9,322 nucleotides of DNA from RGIG3528 sp045629005 (GTDB taxonomy: Bacteria; Bacillota; Clostridia; Lachnospirales; Lachnospiraceae), in assembly GCA_045629005.1 (NCBI GenBank), contig JAZQQJ010000002.1, positions 1 through 9,322 of the forward strand, given 5' to 3'. Shown one piece after another: positions 1-7,778 of the stretch. Both the position numbers and the translations under genes were made by a program. Position 1 is the first letter of the stretch. Every line of letters starts with the position of its first letter. The notes under the pieces were generated by a model. It did no database searches. It was not told the origin of the DNA and worked only from the letters and a program-made list of their open reading frames with translations.

Positions 1-118
1 CGATCCGACTTGCCCGGACATATAGCGCGACAGCGCGACATGAGTATGAAGCGAAGCGGAATACGAATGCCGCACCGCTTTTAGTACGGCAGGGCCCAAG
101 GCCGTTTGCGCAGCAAAC
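1..118. repeat. GC-rich block of short inverted repeats, possible dispersed intergenic repeat
   Basis: This stretch is clearly richer in G+C than the rest of the window (35 of the first 60 bases). It contains a direct repeat (GCGCGACA, then GCGCGAC), an imperfect inverted repeat pairing AAGCGAAGCGG (49-59) with CCGCACCGCTT (70-80; 9 of 11 positions), ACGGC/GCCGT (86-90/101-105) and a perfect GTTTGC-GCA-GCAAAC hairpin (104-118). Two minus-strand frames and one tiny plus-strand frame are open, but none has a convincing start with a ribosome site, so I do not call a gene. The density of small palindromes next to a tRNA terminator suggests a dispersed repeat or structured element. It may continue beyond the left edge. 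Its identity is unproven. Confidence 0.4.
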
Positions 119-159
119 AAAAAATATCAGATGGCCTAAAAGACCATCTGATATTTTTT
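119..159 (-). terminator. Rho-independent terminator of the tRNA-Leu transcript
   Basis: A perfect 16-bp stem pairs 119-134 with 144-159 around a 9-base loop. The stem ends in A runs on one side and T runs on the other, so it is symmetrical and could stop transcription on either strand. It begins 8 bases beyond the 3' end of the minus-strand tRNA-Leu, where that transcript would be expected to end. Confidence 0.9.
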
Positions 160-166
160 ATTCACT

Positions 167-245
<79 letters not shown>

Positions 246-252
246 TTATTTA

Positions 253-279
253 GAGCCGGTGCTAAAAATCCACCGGCTC
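253..279. terminator. Hairpin between the EAL gene and tRNA-Leu (terminator-like or processing stem)
   Basis: A perfect 9-bp GC-rich stem GAGCCGGTG/CACCGGCTC (253-261/271-279) encloses a 9-base loop. On the plus strand it is followed by ATTTTTA. On the minus strand, the direction of the genes here, it is followed only by TAAATAA and then by the tRNA 7 bases away. As a minus-strand terminator it is therefore weak. It could instead be a stabilising or RNase-processing stem separating mRNA from tRNA. Confidence 0.5.
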
Positions 280-309
280 ATTTTTAACACTTGATAACCT
301 TACAGTCTC

Positions 310-2259
310 TTACATATTGTTTTCAAGAAAACTTATGTATTCTCCTGCAGGCAAAGGCTTTGAGAAGTAATATCCCTGAATGAAATTCACATCCAGTTTG
401 AGCATTTCTTCAAGTTGCGATTTTTCCTCAATACCTTCGGAAACAATCTCAAGCCCCATCTCTCGAAGCATCTTAATGGTTGATGCCATAATATGTCTTG
501 CGTTGTCTTTTACAAAATAAGAATTCGTCATTTCACGGTCAAACTTAACAATCTTAACAGGCATATCCATTATGTAATTGAGGTTTGACTGACCTGTACC
601 AAAATCATCCAGCGAGAAGTTTACGCCGTAAAGAATAAGCTCGTTCATATTCTTTAGGAGGGTATCCTTAGCCTGAAGGGATTCGGACTCTGTAATTTCC
701 AAATTAATCCAGCTCGGATTGATATGATTGGAATTCATTATTGCAATAAACGAATCAGCAAGATTATCGTAAGCGCACTGTACGATTGAAAGGTTTACTT
801 CAATGTAATCAACGTTAAGTCGTTCATTAAGAGCTTCTCTTTGAAGGAACTTACACACCTGCTCGAATACTATCTCGCCGATTTTAATAATTGTACCGTT
901 CTTTTCAGCAACAGGAATAAACAAACCGGGCGGAACAATTGAGCCATCCTCTCGTCTGATTCTGGCAAGAGCCTCTGCCGAGCAGAAAGACCCTTTCTTT
1001 GCAGAATATATAGGCTGGTAGAATACCTCGATACGATTATTTTCTATTGCATCCTTAATGATTTCTTCTATCTCGTTTTCGGAGATCATTCCCTTTACGA
1101 GTTCCTCTGTAACAAGAGCTGTATCATTACCAAGATACAAACTGAATTCGGCATATCTTACAGCATGTGCAAGGAGTTCCCAACTGTCACATACAGTTGA
1201 ATCAGGACAGTAAATGTACTGAAGGAAGAATATAGTATTTCTGTGTTCACCCCATCCGTAAGTAAAACGCTCCTGAATGAGTTTGAACGCATCATCCGCA
1301 TCCACTTGATCCTTAAATGCAAGAGCGACCTCAGTTTCACTTATTTTGAAAACTTCTCCGCCCTTAAGAGATGCGAAATACGCATTAATGTCATTGTAAA
1401 TGTCCTGGTTAAGCACAAGCTTCGTAACAGAGCTTGCATTAGCAAAGCTACAGTGAATCAGAGAGAATTTCTCTCCCTTGTAATAACGCTGATCAACATA
1501 TTGTATAAGGGCATTCTTATTGTAAAAGCCGGACAAACGGTCGATGTTTGCTTCAGGATTCTCAAGCGCAAAGTATATAACCATTACGCCAAGAGAAGCA
1601 CCGAAGGACACAATAAGGATTGACGGGAAGCATGCCTGAACAATAGCGCATAAACCCCACAATGCAACCCAGAGGTATACTGCCTGTCTTCTGTGAGGGT
1701 TCACAGATGATTTATTCTTTTCAAGGAAGTAAATCATCATTATGACATTAACAACTACAAAAAGGTAAGTTGTAACTGTCGACAATCCATATGAGTAAAG
1801 ACTTCCCTCTTCCGCATCATAAAAGATCTGTATCGGCAATACGCACACAATCAGAAGCTCAACAAGAATGGCGATTGTAACAACACGAAGAGATTTCTTA
1901 TACAGTTTCTCCGTTTTGTACATATCCGCACAGGTGTAACGTATTCCGAACCCTGTTACAAGGACAAGGAAACATACATATATTTTGCAGACTATGTCAG
2001 TGGCTATACGAAACGAGGTCATATCCTTCGGATAACCCGCAAATACACTGACCGTTTCGGTAATAGGCCCATTCAAAATAATGAATACAATTGAAAGAAT
2101 ATCAAATATCGTGCAAACAAGCGTAACAATAACCATGTGAATATAGTTGACACCTGTTCTCAACTTGATTTTCTTTCGCATCGCATTGAAAATAAGAATC
2201 GTCACAAGTATTGCAATTGCACAACATTGAGTAAGTATTTTTGTCCCAAAAAGATTCAT
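310..2259 (-). CDS. Membrane-anchored c-di-GMP phosphodiesterase (degenerate GGDEF + EAL)
   Basis: The 649-residue protein is predicted to hydrolyse cyclic di-GMP at the cytoplasmic face of the membrane. About seven hydrophobic segments span roughly residues 7-27, 38-62, 87-107, 124-147, 156-179, 193-212 and 213-232, and probably form a sensor. Residues 236-385 resemble a GGDEF domain (DRLSGFYNKNAL at its start), but the signature is lost (GGEVFKISETE near 300-310), so cyclase activity is unlikely. The EAL domain (about 395-645) keeps the catalytic set: EALAR (E429), VNLS (N489), LEITE (E521), DDFGTG (D551, D552), VKFD (K572, D574), SEGIE (E608) and QGYYFSKP (Q628). The ATG lies one base after the ilvN stop, with an AGGGGG Shine-Dalgarno inside the last ilvN codons, so translation is probably coupled. 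The activity call is strong. The sensed signal is unknown. Confidence 0.92.
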   Translation of the reverse strand: MNLFGTKILTQCCAIAILVTILIFNAMRKKIKLRTGVNYIHMVIVTLVCTIFDILSIVFIILNGPITETVSVFAGYPKDMTSFRIATDIVCKIYVCFLVLVTGFGIRYTCADMYKTEKLYKKSLRVVTIAILVELLIVCVLPIQIFYDAEEGSLYSYGLSTVTTYLFVVVNVIMMIYFLEKNKSSVNPHRRQAVYLWVALWGLCAIVQACFPSILIVSFGASLGVMVIYFALENPEANIDRLSGFYNKNALIQYVDQRYYKGEKFSLIHCSFANASSVTKLVLNQDIYNDINAYFASLKGGEVFKISETEVALAFKDQVDADDAFKLIQERFTYGWGEHRNTIFFLQYIYCPDSTVCDSWELLAHAVRYAEFSLYLGNDTALVTEELVKGMISENEIEEIIKDAIENNRIEVFYQPIYSAKKGSFCSAEALARIRREDGSIVPPGLFIPVAEKNGTIIKIGEIVFEQVCKFLQREALNERLNVDYIEVNLSIVQCAYDNLADSFIAIMNSNHINPSWINLEITESESLQAKDTLLKNMNELILYGVNFSLDDFGTGQSNLNYIMDMPVKIVKFDREMTNSYFVKDNARHIMASTIKMLREMGLEIVSEGIEEKSQLEEMLKLDVNFIQGYYFSKPLPAGEYISFLENNM

Positions 2260-2260
2260 T

Positions 2261-2740
2261 CTACTTCCCCCTTGAGAGTCCCGTTATACCGGTTCTCGCA
2301 ATTTCAAGTATCTTGTAGTCTTCCAGAAGGTTTATAAAAGCATCAAGCTTTTCCTGATCTCCTGTCAATTCGGCAGTTAGCGAATCGGGAGTGACATCAA
2401 CTATTTTGGCTCTGAAGATGTCAGCTATTGAAATAACCGACTGCCTTTTATCTGCAGTAACCGCAACTTTAATAAGGATAAGTTCTCTGTAAACAGATTC
2501 ACTCGGAACAAGTTCTTTAACTTCACGAACATCCTCGAGCTTTTCAACCTGCTTTTTAATCTGGTCAAGAATCTGCTCATCCCCCGTAACGACAACCGTC
2601 ATTCTGGACCGTTCAGGATTCTCGGTTACACCAACGGTAAGACTGTCAATGTTGTACCCTCTTCTTGAAAACAGCCCTGCTACACGGCTCAGTACGCCAA
2701 ATGTGTTCTCAACAAAAATAGAAAGCACCATCTTTCTCAT
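2261..2740 (-). CDS. ilvN: Acetolactate synthase small (regulatory) subunit
   Basis: The 159-residue protein is the ACT-domain regulatory subunit of acetohydroxyacid synthase, the first common enzyme of valine, leucine and isoleucine synthesis. In this family it activates the catalytic subunit and confers valine feedback inhibition. The N-terminal ACT domain (residues 3-75) carries NTFGVLSRVAGLFSRRGYN with the conserved ligand-loop glycines and NIDSLTVG. A second small-subunit domain follows (about 76-155, beginning SVYRELILIKV). I chose the ATG at 2738-2740 because a good ribosome site lies 8 bases upstream. An in-frame TTG at 2771-2773 would add 11 residues but overlaps the upstream stop and lacks a site. 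No catalytic subunit (ilvB) is in the window, so the partner must be encoded elsewhere. It lies between the cysteine desulfurase and the EAL gene. Confidence 0.93.
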   Translation of the reverse strand: MRKMVLSIFVENTFGVLSRVAGLFSRRGYNIDSLTVGVTENPERSRMTVVVTGDEQILDQIKKQVEKLEDVREVKELVPSESVYRELILIKVAVTADKRQSVISIADIFRAKIVDVTPDSLTAELTGDQEKLDAFINLLEDYKILEIARTGITGLSRGK

Positions 2741-2748
2741 ACAGAACG

Positions 2749-2762
2749 CCTTCCCTTCTCCA
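2749..2762 (-). promoter_or_regulatory. Ribosome binding site that fixes the ilvN start
   Basis: On the minus strand TGGAGAAGGGAAGG ends 8 bases before the ATG at 2738-2740. This supports that start over the upstream in-frame TTG, which overlaps the desulfurase stop codon. Confidence 0.7.
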
Positions 2763-2769
2763 TTTGATA

Positions 2770-3915
2770 TCAATATCTTCTTATGAGCCTAAGCTCATGA
2801 ATAATCTGTTTTAATGTATCAGCAACGCTGTCAACCTCGTCAATGGTATTGTCCTGATTCAACGAGAATCTGACAGACGCAGATGCATCTGCATCGGAAA
2901 TCCCCATGGCTGTAAGCACATGTGACGGCTCATGCTTTATTGCAGTACAGGCTGAACCGGTGGAAGCACAGACCCCCGCTGCCGAAAGCCTGATTATAAC
3001 GCTCTCGCCCTGTACCCCTTTAAAGGTGAAATTGGCATTTCCCGGAAGTCTGTTTATCCGATCTCCGTTCAACGAAGAATCCTCAATTTCTGAAAGTACC
3101 CTGTCAACAAGGTGTTCACGCAGCTCCAAAACCTTTTTCGAATCCATTTCAAGGTTGCTTACCGCTTCCGTTGCTGCCTTAACCATTCCGACAATTCCGG
3201 GAACATTTTCCGTTCCGGCACGCATGCCTCTTTCCTGCTCTCCGCCATATATTAAGGGCTCAAGCTTTATGTCACGTCTCCTGTAAAGCATTCCGCAGCC
3301 TTTTGGCCCGCCGAACTTGTGTGAACTGATGCTCAGCATATCTGCCTGAAGCTCTTTAACATCTGTCGGAATATGTCCGAAAGACTGTACCGCATCGGTA
3401 TGGAAACAAATATGACGCTCATGCGCTGCCGCTGCCAGCTCCTTTATATCCTGAACCACTCCGGTCTCATTGTTTGCGTGCATGACAGACGCAAATATAG
3501 TATCATTTCTTAACTCTTTTGAAAAGGCATCAAAACTAATGATTCCATTAATATTTGGAGAAATGTAAGTTACCTCAAACCCTTCTCTTTCCAATGCCCT
3601 GAACGTATTCAGCACGGAAGGATGTTCCGTCAATGAAGTAACGATATGCCTGCCCCTGCCGCGATTGGCCATACAGTAACCGCGGATAGCAAGATTATTG
3701 CTTTCGCTTCCGCCGGACGTGAAAACAATTTCATCCCTTTCCGCAAAAAGCAACGAAGCCATCGTATCACGTGCTTCTTCTACACCGCGTCTTGCTTTTC
3801 CTGCCGGAAGATAAATCCCCGAAGGATTTGCATACTCCGCCTCAAAGAAAGGAAGCATGGCCTCCAGAGCAGACTTGCGAATTTTAGTTGTAGCCGCGTT
3901 GTCAAAATAAATCAT
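2770..3915 (-). CDS. nifS: Cysteine desulfurase, IscS/NifS family
   Basis: The 381-residue PLP enzyme converts cysteine to alanine and passes the sulfur, as an enzyme-bound persulfide, to Fe-S cluster assembly, tRNA thiolation or other acceptors. The N-terminal YFDNAATT motif is typical. TEHPS (H98), HTDAVQ (D174, Q177) and SSHKFGGPKG (K200, the Schiff-base lysine) form the cofactor site. STGSACT carries the persulfide cysteine C323 within a group I-type loop. SVRFS (R349) is the substrate-carboxylate arginine. Length is normal for the family. The ATG is 2 bases after the metA stop, with only a weak ribosome site, so it is probably coupled to metA. No scaffold (iscU/nifU) or thiI/mnmA gene is adjacent, so the sulfur acceptor cannot be told from context. 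IscS and NifS cannot be separated from sequence by eye. Confidence 0.93.
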   Translation of the reverse strand: MIYFDNAATTKIRKSALEAMLPFFEAEYANPSGIYLPAGKARRGVEEARDTMASLLFAERDEIVFTSGGSESNNLAIRGYCMANRGRGRHIVTSLTEHPSVLNTFRALEREGFEVTYISPNINGIISFDAFSKELRNDTIFASVMHANNETGVVQDIKELAAAAHERHICFHTDAVQSFGHIPTDVKELQADMLSISSHKFGGPKGCGMLYRRRDIKLEPLIYGGEQERGMRAGTENVPGIVGMVKAATEAVSNLEMDSKKVLELREHLVDRVLSEIEDSSLNGDRINRLPGNANFTFKGVQGESVIIRLSAAGVCASTGSACTAIKHEPSHVLTAMGISDADASASVRFSLNQDNTIDEVDSVADTLKQIIHELRLIRRY

Positions 3916-3917
3916 AA

Positions 3918-4838
3918 TCAGCTGCCGATGCTCTCAATCTCATAAGGTGTAGTCTGGTAAACGTAATAATTAACCCAGTTGGTGTAAAGCGTGTTTGCAT
4001 GTCCGCGCCATGAAAGCAACGGCTCGTTATCCGGATTATTATCAGGATAATAATTTTTCGGTATTTCGGGATTAATTCCCTTTGCAACATCACGCTTATA
4101 CTCTTTATCCAAAGTAATACGATCGTATTCGGGATGACCCATGACGAATATTTTCTTACCATCATCGGACATACAGAGGAAGATGCCTGCCTCAGGAGAT
4201 TCTGCCATAACAATAAGCTTCTCGTTTTGCTTTATTGCGTCATTGTCACTTTCAGTATATCGTGAATGAGGAATCTTAAATACATCATCAAAACCTCTCA
4301 CAAGAGGCTGTTTTCTGTTCATGACACGATGCTCATATATTCCGGAGAGCTTCCTGCCAAGTTCCTTTTTCTCTATACCGTAATGATAATAAAGTCCGGC
4401 CTGTGCTCCCCAGCATATATGGAGCGTAGACGTTACGTGCGTTGTGGACCAGTCCATAATCCGGCAGAGTTCGTCCCAATAAGCAACCTCTTCAAACTTC
4501 ATAAGTTCGACAGGCGCACCTGTAATAATCAGTCCGTCAAACCTGCGGTCCTTAATATCATCAAATGTGAGATAAAAAGAATTAAGATGGCTTGTGGCTG
4601 TATTCTTTCCGACATAAGTGGCCGTTGTAAGGAATGTAAGATCAATCTGCAGCGGAGTATTGGAAAGACTTCTCATCAGCTGAACTTCGGTGTCTTCCTT
4701 CAAAGGCATAAGATTCAGAACAGCAATCTTCAAAGGACGAATATCCTGTGAAAGTGCCCTTTTCTCATCCATAATGAATATATTTTCATTTTCAAGTATC
4801 TTCTTTGCCGGAAGATCGCTCTGTACCTTAATTGGCAT
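3918..4838 (-). CDS. metA: Homoserine O-acetyltransferase of the MetA family
   Basis: The 306-residue cytoplasmic enzyme acylates homoserine in the first committed step of methionine synthesis. It is full length and matches the MetA (HTS) family from MPIKVQSDLPA to the end. The catalytic cysteine is C142 (HICWGAQAGLYYHYGI), and the His-Glu pair is H235 and E237 in VMGHPEYD. The acyl-CoA specificity site reads TGAPVE with Glu at residue 111. In characterised family members Glu111 goes with acetyl-CoA and Gly111 with succinyl-CoA, so the product is inferred to be O-acetylhomoserine despite the usual name homoserine O-succinyltransferase. An AGAGGA ribosome site lies 7 bases before the ATG, inside the last codons of ligA, whose stop is 3 bases upstream. 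The next gene encodes a cysteine desulfurase, giving a loose sulfur-amino-acid theme. Confidence 0.95.
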   Translation of the reverse strand: MPIKVQSDLPAKKILENENIFIMDEKRALSQDIRPLKIAVLNLMPLKEDTEVQLMRSLSNTPLQIDLTFLTTATYVGKNTATSHLNSFYLTFDDIKDRRFDGLIITGAPVELMKFEEVAYWDELCRIMDWSTTHVTSTLHICWGAQAGLYYHYGIEKKELGRKLSGIYEHRVMNRKQPLVRGFDDVFKIPHSRYTESDNDAIKQNEKLIVMAESPEAGIFLCMSDDGKKIFVMGHPEYDRITLDKEYKRDVAKGINPEIPKNYYPDNNPDNEPLLSWRGHANTLYTNWVNYYVYQTTPYEIESIGS

Positions 4839-4841
4839 TAT

Positions 4842-6803
4842 CTAATCCTCTTTTTCTTTTAACTTCATAAACTCTTCTTCGGTAATAATCTTCACGCCAA
4901 GTTCCTTTGCGGTTTTATTCTTGGTGGAGCCTGACATTGAATCGTTGTTAATGAGGTAGTCGGTATTCTTGCTGACTGAACTTGCAACCTTTCCTCCAAG
5001 TGATTCGATAAGGTTCTTCAGATCATTGCGATTCTTAAAAAGATTAACCGAGCCGGTAATAACAAAAGTAAGTCCGTTAAGAGACGCTCCTTCGCTGTTC
5101 TCTTCAGGCTTTTCGAGTATTACCTCTTCGAGCAGACTGTCAAGTTCCTTGTTAACATCTTCTCTTTTGAAAAATACAACATAGTCATGAGCGGTAACAT
5201 TACCGATGCCTTCAATGAGAAGAAGTTCTTCCTCGGAAGCGTTTCTTATGCTATTCATATCAAAATCGAAATGACGTGCAATCAGCTTTGCGGTAGCCAC
5301 ACCTACGTTAGGCACTCCCGTAGCGATAAGAACGCGCACTGCAGTTGTATGACGTGCCTTATCGACAGCATTTATCGTATTTTCATAAGACTTCTCACCG
5401 AAGCCCTCCATTGAAACAATCTTTTCCTTGTGACTCGGCAGCCTGAAAAAGTCAGCAGGCTCATGAAGTATTCCTTCATCAATCCATTTTTCTATTGTGC
5501 TTTCGGATATGCCGTCAATATTCATGGCATCACGTCCGACAAACATTGTAAAACCTTTGATTTTCTTAGCGGCACAGGATGCATTGGGGCACATCAGAAC
5601 TCTTACTCCGTCATCATCCTGAACAGTTGTGTGCCCGCCGCATACCGGACAATAAGCCGGCGGAACGCAGCCTCCGCTTCTCGTATGGTTTGCAGCAATC
5701 TGCGGAATAATCATATTGGCCTTAAAAACATCCAATTCATCACCAATGCCAAGCTCCAGCCCTTCCATGATGGAAACGTTATGGATGCTGGCTCTTGAAA
5801 CCGTTGTGCCTTCCAGTTCAACAGGTTCGAAAATGGCGACGGGATTGATAAGACCTGTTCGTGAGGCACTCCATTCTATATCAATCAGTTTTGTGCGTGC
5901 CGTCTCATCTTTCCATTTGAATGCGATAGCATCTCTCGGGAACTTTGCGGTTCTTCCGAGCGATGCAGAATATGCAAGGTCATCATAGCTGAGCACAAGT
6001 CCGTCTGACGGAAAATCATTCCTTGAGACCTGGTCCTTAAAGTAGCCGAACACATCATTGAAGTTTGCCTGATTAATCAGTCTTTCCTCAACACACGTAA
6101 AGCCCATGGAATTCAGCCAGTCAAAGCCCTCGTGACGTGTTTTGAAGCCCATATCCGGATTAGTGGAAATCAGTCCGAAAACATATAACTGGACATTTCT
6201 CTCGGCAGTTATGCGGCTGTTCAGCTGACGCACACTTCCCGAGCAGAGATTTCTGGGGTTTTTGTACTTCGCTCCCGCATCGGAAATCTCAGCGTTGATA
6301 CGCTCAAATTCGGAGTACGTAATAATGGCCTCGCCACGTATTACAAGCTCCCCTGTATACGGAATCTTCAAAGGAACGTTTTTATATACTTTTGCGTTGT
6401 TTGTAATTATTTCGCCAATCTCACCGTTTCCGCGTGTTACAGCTTTTACAAGTTCACCGTCCTTGTAAGTGAGAACATTTGTAAGACCGTCCATCTTCCA
6501 TGAAAGGAGTCCCTCATGTTCACCAAGGAATGCCTTTAAAGCCTCAGGGTCTTTTGTTTTATCAAGGGAAAGCATCGGCGAAGCATGCCTTTCCTTCTGA
6601 AGTTCGGAAACAACTTCATAACCGACATTGTGAGTCGGGCTTTCGGGAAGCACATATCCCGTTTCATTTTCAAGAGCAAGAAGCTCATCATAAAGAGCGT
6701 CATACTCGAAATTGCTCATTATTTCCCGGTCTTCCTGTTCGTAAGCACGGGCTGCTTTTGAAAGGAGCGCTGTAAGCTCCTCTATTCGTTCTTTTTTAGT
6801 CAT
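4842..6803 (-). CDS. ligA: NAD-dependent DNA ligase LigA
   Basis: The 653-residue enzyme seals nicks in DNA using NAD+ during replication and repair. Domains in order are an NAD-binding Ia region (about 1-65, YDALYDEL), the adenylation domain with the AMP-accepting lysine K103 in WKMDG, an OB fold (about 305-375), a four-cysteine zinc finger (C385, C388, C405, C410), helix-hairpin-helix repeats (about 420-545, including VPNVGVATA and IEGIGNVTA) and a C-terminal BRCT domain (about 573-650). Several motifs differ from the E. coli type: WKMDGLT for KIDGLA, TRGNGEIGE for TRGDGxxGE, and NPRNLCSGSVRQL for NPRNAAAGSLRQL. All required residues I can check are present. The ATG overlaps the rluF stop (ATGA), with AAAGGA 6 bases upstream. 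From memory this divergent form is usual in Lachnospiraceae. Whether a second ligase exists cannot be seen here. Confidence 0.95.
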   Translation of the reverse strand: MTKKERIEELTALLSKAARAYEQEDREIMSNFEYDALYDELLALENETGYVLPESPTHNVGYEVVSELQKERHASPMLSLDKTKDPEALKAFLGEHEGLLSWKMDGLTNVLTYKDGELVKAVTRGNGEIGEIITNNAKVYKNVPLKIPYTGELVIRGEAIITYSEFERINAEISDAGAKYKNPRNLCSGSVRQLNSRITAERNVQLYVFGLISTNPDMGFKTRHEGFDWLNSMGFTCVEERLINQANFNDVFGYFKDQVSRNDFPSDGLVLSYDDLAYSASLGRTAKFPRDAIAFKWKDETARTKLIDIEWSASRTGLINPVAIFEPVELEGTTVSRASIHNVSIMEGLELGIGDELDVFKANMIIPQIAANHTRSGGCVPPAYCPVCGGHTTVQDDDGVRVLMCPNASCAAKKIKGFTMFVGRDAMNIDGISESTIEKWIDEGILHEPADFFRLPSHKEKIVSMEGFGEKSYENTINAVDKARHTTAVRVLIATGVPNVGVATAKLIARHFDFDMNSIRNASEEELLLIEGIGNVTAHDYVVFFKREDVNKELDSLLEEVILEKPEENSEGASLNGLTFVITGSVNLFKNRNDLKNLIESLGGKVASSVSKNTDYLINNDSMSGSTKNKTAKELGVKIITEEEFMKLKEKED

Positions 6804-7648
6804 TTATTGTCCTTTGCAACAGGCTTTTTCGAGCCTGCAGATGTTTTACTGTCCTTTGCGGCAAGCTTCGTGGAGCCTGCAGATGTCTTGCTGTCTTTAG
6901 CAGCAAGCTTCGTGGAGCCTGCAAGTATTGTTTTAAGCTGCTCTCTTTCTGCAGTGGTAAGATTTCTGTATCCCCCCACCTGAAGATGCCCAAGAGTTAT
7001 ATGCATTATGCGGACACGTTTAAGAGAAACAACCCTGTAATCAAAGTACTCACACATTCGTCGAATCTGGCGGTTAAGGCCCTGTGTAAGTATAATTCTA
7101 AATGAGCATTTCCCGGTCGGCTCGATTCTGCACTTCTTTGTAACAGTATCAAGAATAGGAACACCGTTCGCCATGCCTTTGAGAAAATCAGGCGTAACAG
7201 GCTTGTTAACCGTAACCTCGTATTCCTTTTCATGGTTATTTCCGGCACGGAGAATTTTGTTAACTATGTCACCGTCATTTGTAAGAAGCAAAAGCCCTTC
7301 GGAATCCTTATCCAAACGCCCTATGGGATAAATTCTTTTGGGGTACTTCAGGTAATCGATAACATTGTCTTTCTCACGTCGGTCCGTTGTACATACAATA
7401 CCGACAGGTTTATAAAAAGCTATTAAAACCTGGTCATCATCACGCGAAATTTCTTTTCCGTTGACAACAACCTTCTGTCCAGGTTTAACCTTTGTTCCAT
7501 TCTCGGCAGGAACACCGTCAACAAGCACTTTTCCTGCTTCAACAAGCCTGTCTGCCTCTCGTCTGGAACATATTCCCGAGTCACTCAAATATTTATTTAT
7601 TCTTACTCCCTCGCTAAGCTCGGGGGTGTCAAATTTTTTATTAATCAT
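6800..7648 (-). CDS. rluF: 23S rRNA pseudouridine synthase, RluF type (RsuA/RluB/E/F family)
   Basis: The 282-residue protein should isomerise a uridine in 23S rRNA (U2604 for E. coli RluF). It has an N-terminal S4 RNA-binding domain (residues 16-62, RINKYLSDSGICSRREADRLV) and a catalytic domain (about 75-235) with the nucleophilic aspartate D113 in YPIGRLDKDSEGLLLLTNDG. The motif GLNRQIRRMCEYFDYRV followed by LKRVRIMHITLG matches RluF better than RluB, RluE or RsuA. The C terminus (243-282) is a Lys/Ser/Ala tail of repeated AGSTKLAAKDSKTS units, encoded by a 42-bp tandem repeat, probably a flexible RNA-binding extension. It is the first gene of the operon, 5' of ligA, which it overlaps by 4 bases. 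GGTGA lies just upstream of the ATG, and a promoter sits about 45 bases upstream. The exact target uridine is inferred from family only. Confidence 0.92.
   Translation of the reverse strand: MINKKFDTPELSEGVRINKYLSDSGICSRREADRLVEAGKVLVDGVPAENGTKVKPGQKVVVNGKEISRDDDQVLIAFYKPVGIVCTTDRREKDNVIDYLKYPKRIYPIGRLDKDSEGLLLLTNDGDIVNKILRAGNNHEKEYEVTVNKPVTPDFLKGMANGVPILDTVTKKCRIEPTGKCSFRIILTQGLNRQIRRMCEYFDYRVVSLKRVRIMHITLGHLQVGGYRNLTTAEREQLKTILAGSTKLAAKDSKTSAGSTKLAAKDSKTSAGSKKPVAKDNK
6809..6925 (-). repeat. 42-bp tandem repeat encoding the RluF C-terminal tail
   Basis: Units lie at 6809-6850 and 6851-6892, with a partial, diverged third from 6893 to about 6925. Each encodes the 14-residue AGSTKLAAKDSKTS or a variant; the terminal one reads AGSKKPVAKDNK. 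Units 2 and 3 share long identical stretches such as GCAAGCTTCGTGGAGCCTGC, which points to recent duplication. The reading frame is kept. The copy nearest the stop supplies the AAAGGA ribosome site of ligA. Confidence 0.9.
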
Positions 7649-7691
7649 TGTTCACCAAAACCATTCTTACACAACATTTTGCCATCTTTAA

Positions 7692-7721
7692 ATTATAACA
7701 AAACCGCTTTGTTTTTTTCAA
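7692..7721 (-). promoter_or_regulatory. Sigma-A-type promoter of the rluF-ligA-metA-nifS-ilvN-EAL operon
   Basis: On the minus strand the -35 element TTGAAA (7716-7721) is separated by 18 bases from a perfect -10 TATAAT (7692-7697). This predicts a start near 7685 and a 5' leader of about 37 bases before the rluF ATG. It lies between rluF and the first repeat array and is the best promoter in the window. Confidence 0.75.
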
Positions 7722-7778
7722 GTAAATACGGTAATTTGCGCAAAATAAATGCTTGTATTTTGGGGTTATATTCACTCT

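Noticed and set aside
40..84. 14-codon plus-strand frame starting ATGAGTATG
   Set aside because: It has no ribosome site and lies within an inverted repeat of the GC-rich block.
1243..1623. Plus-strand open frames opposite the EAL, metA, ligA and other genes
   Set aside because: They lie antisense to genes with clear conserved motifs, show no recognisable protein features, and have no promoter or ribosome-site support.
2741..2773. Extended ilvN from the TTG at 2771-2773
   Set aside because: It overlaps the desulfurase stop and has no ribosome site. The added 11 residues do not resemble the family, whereas the ATG at 2738-2740 has a strong site.
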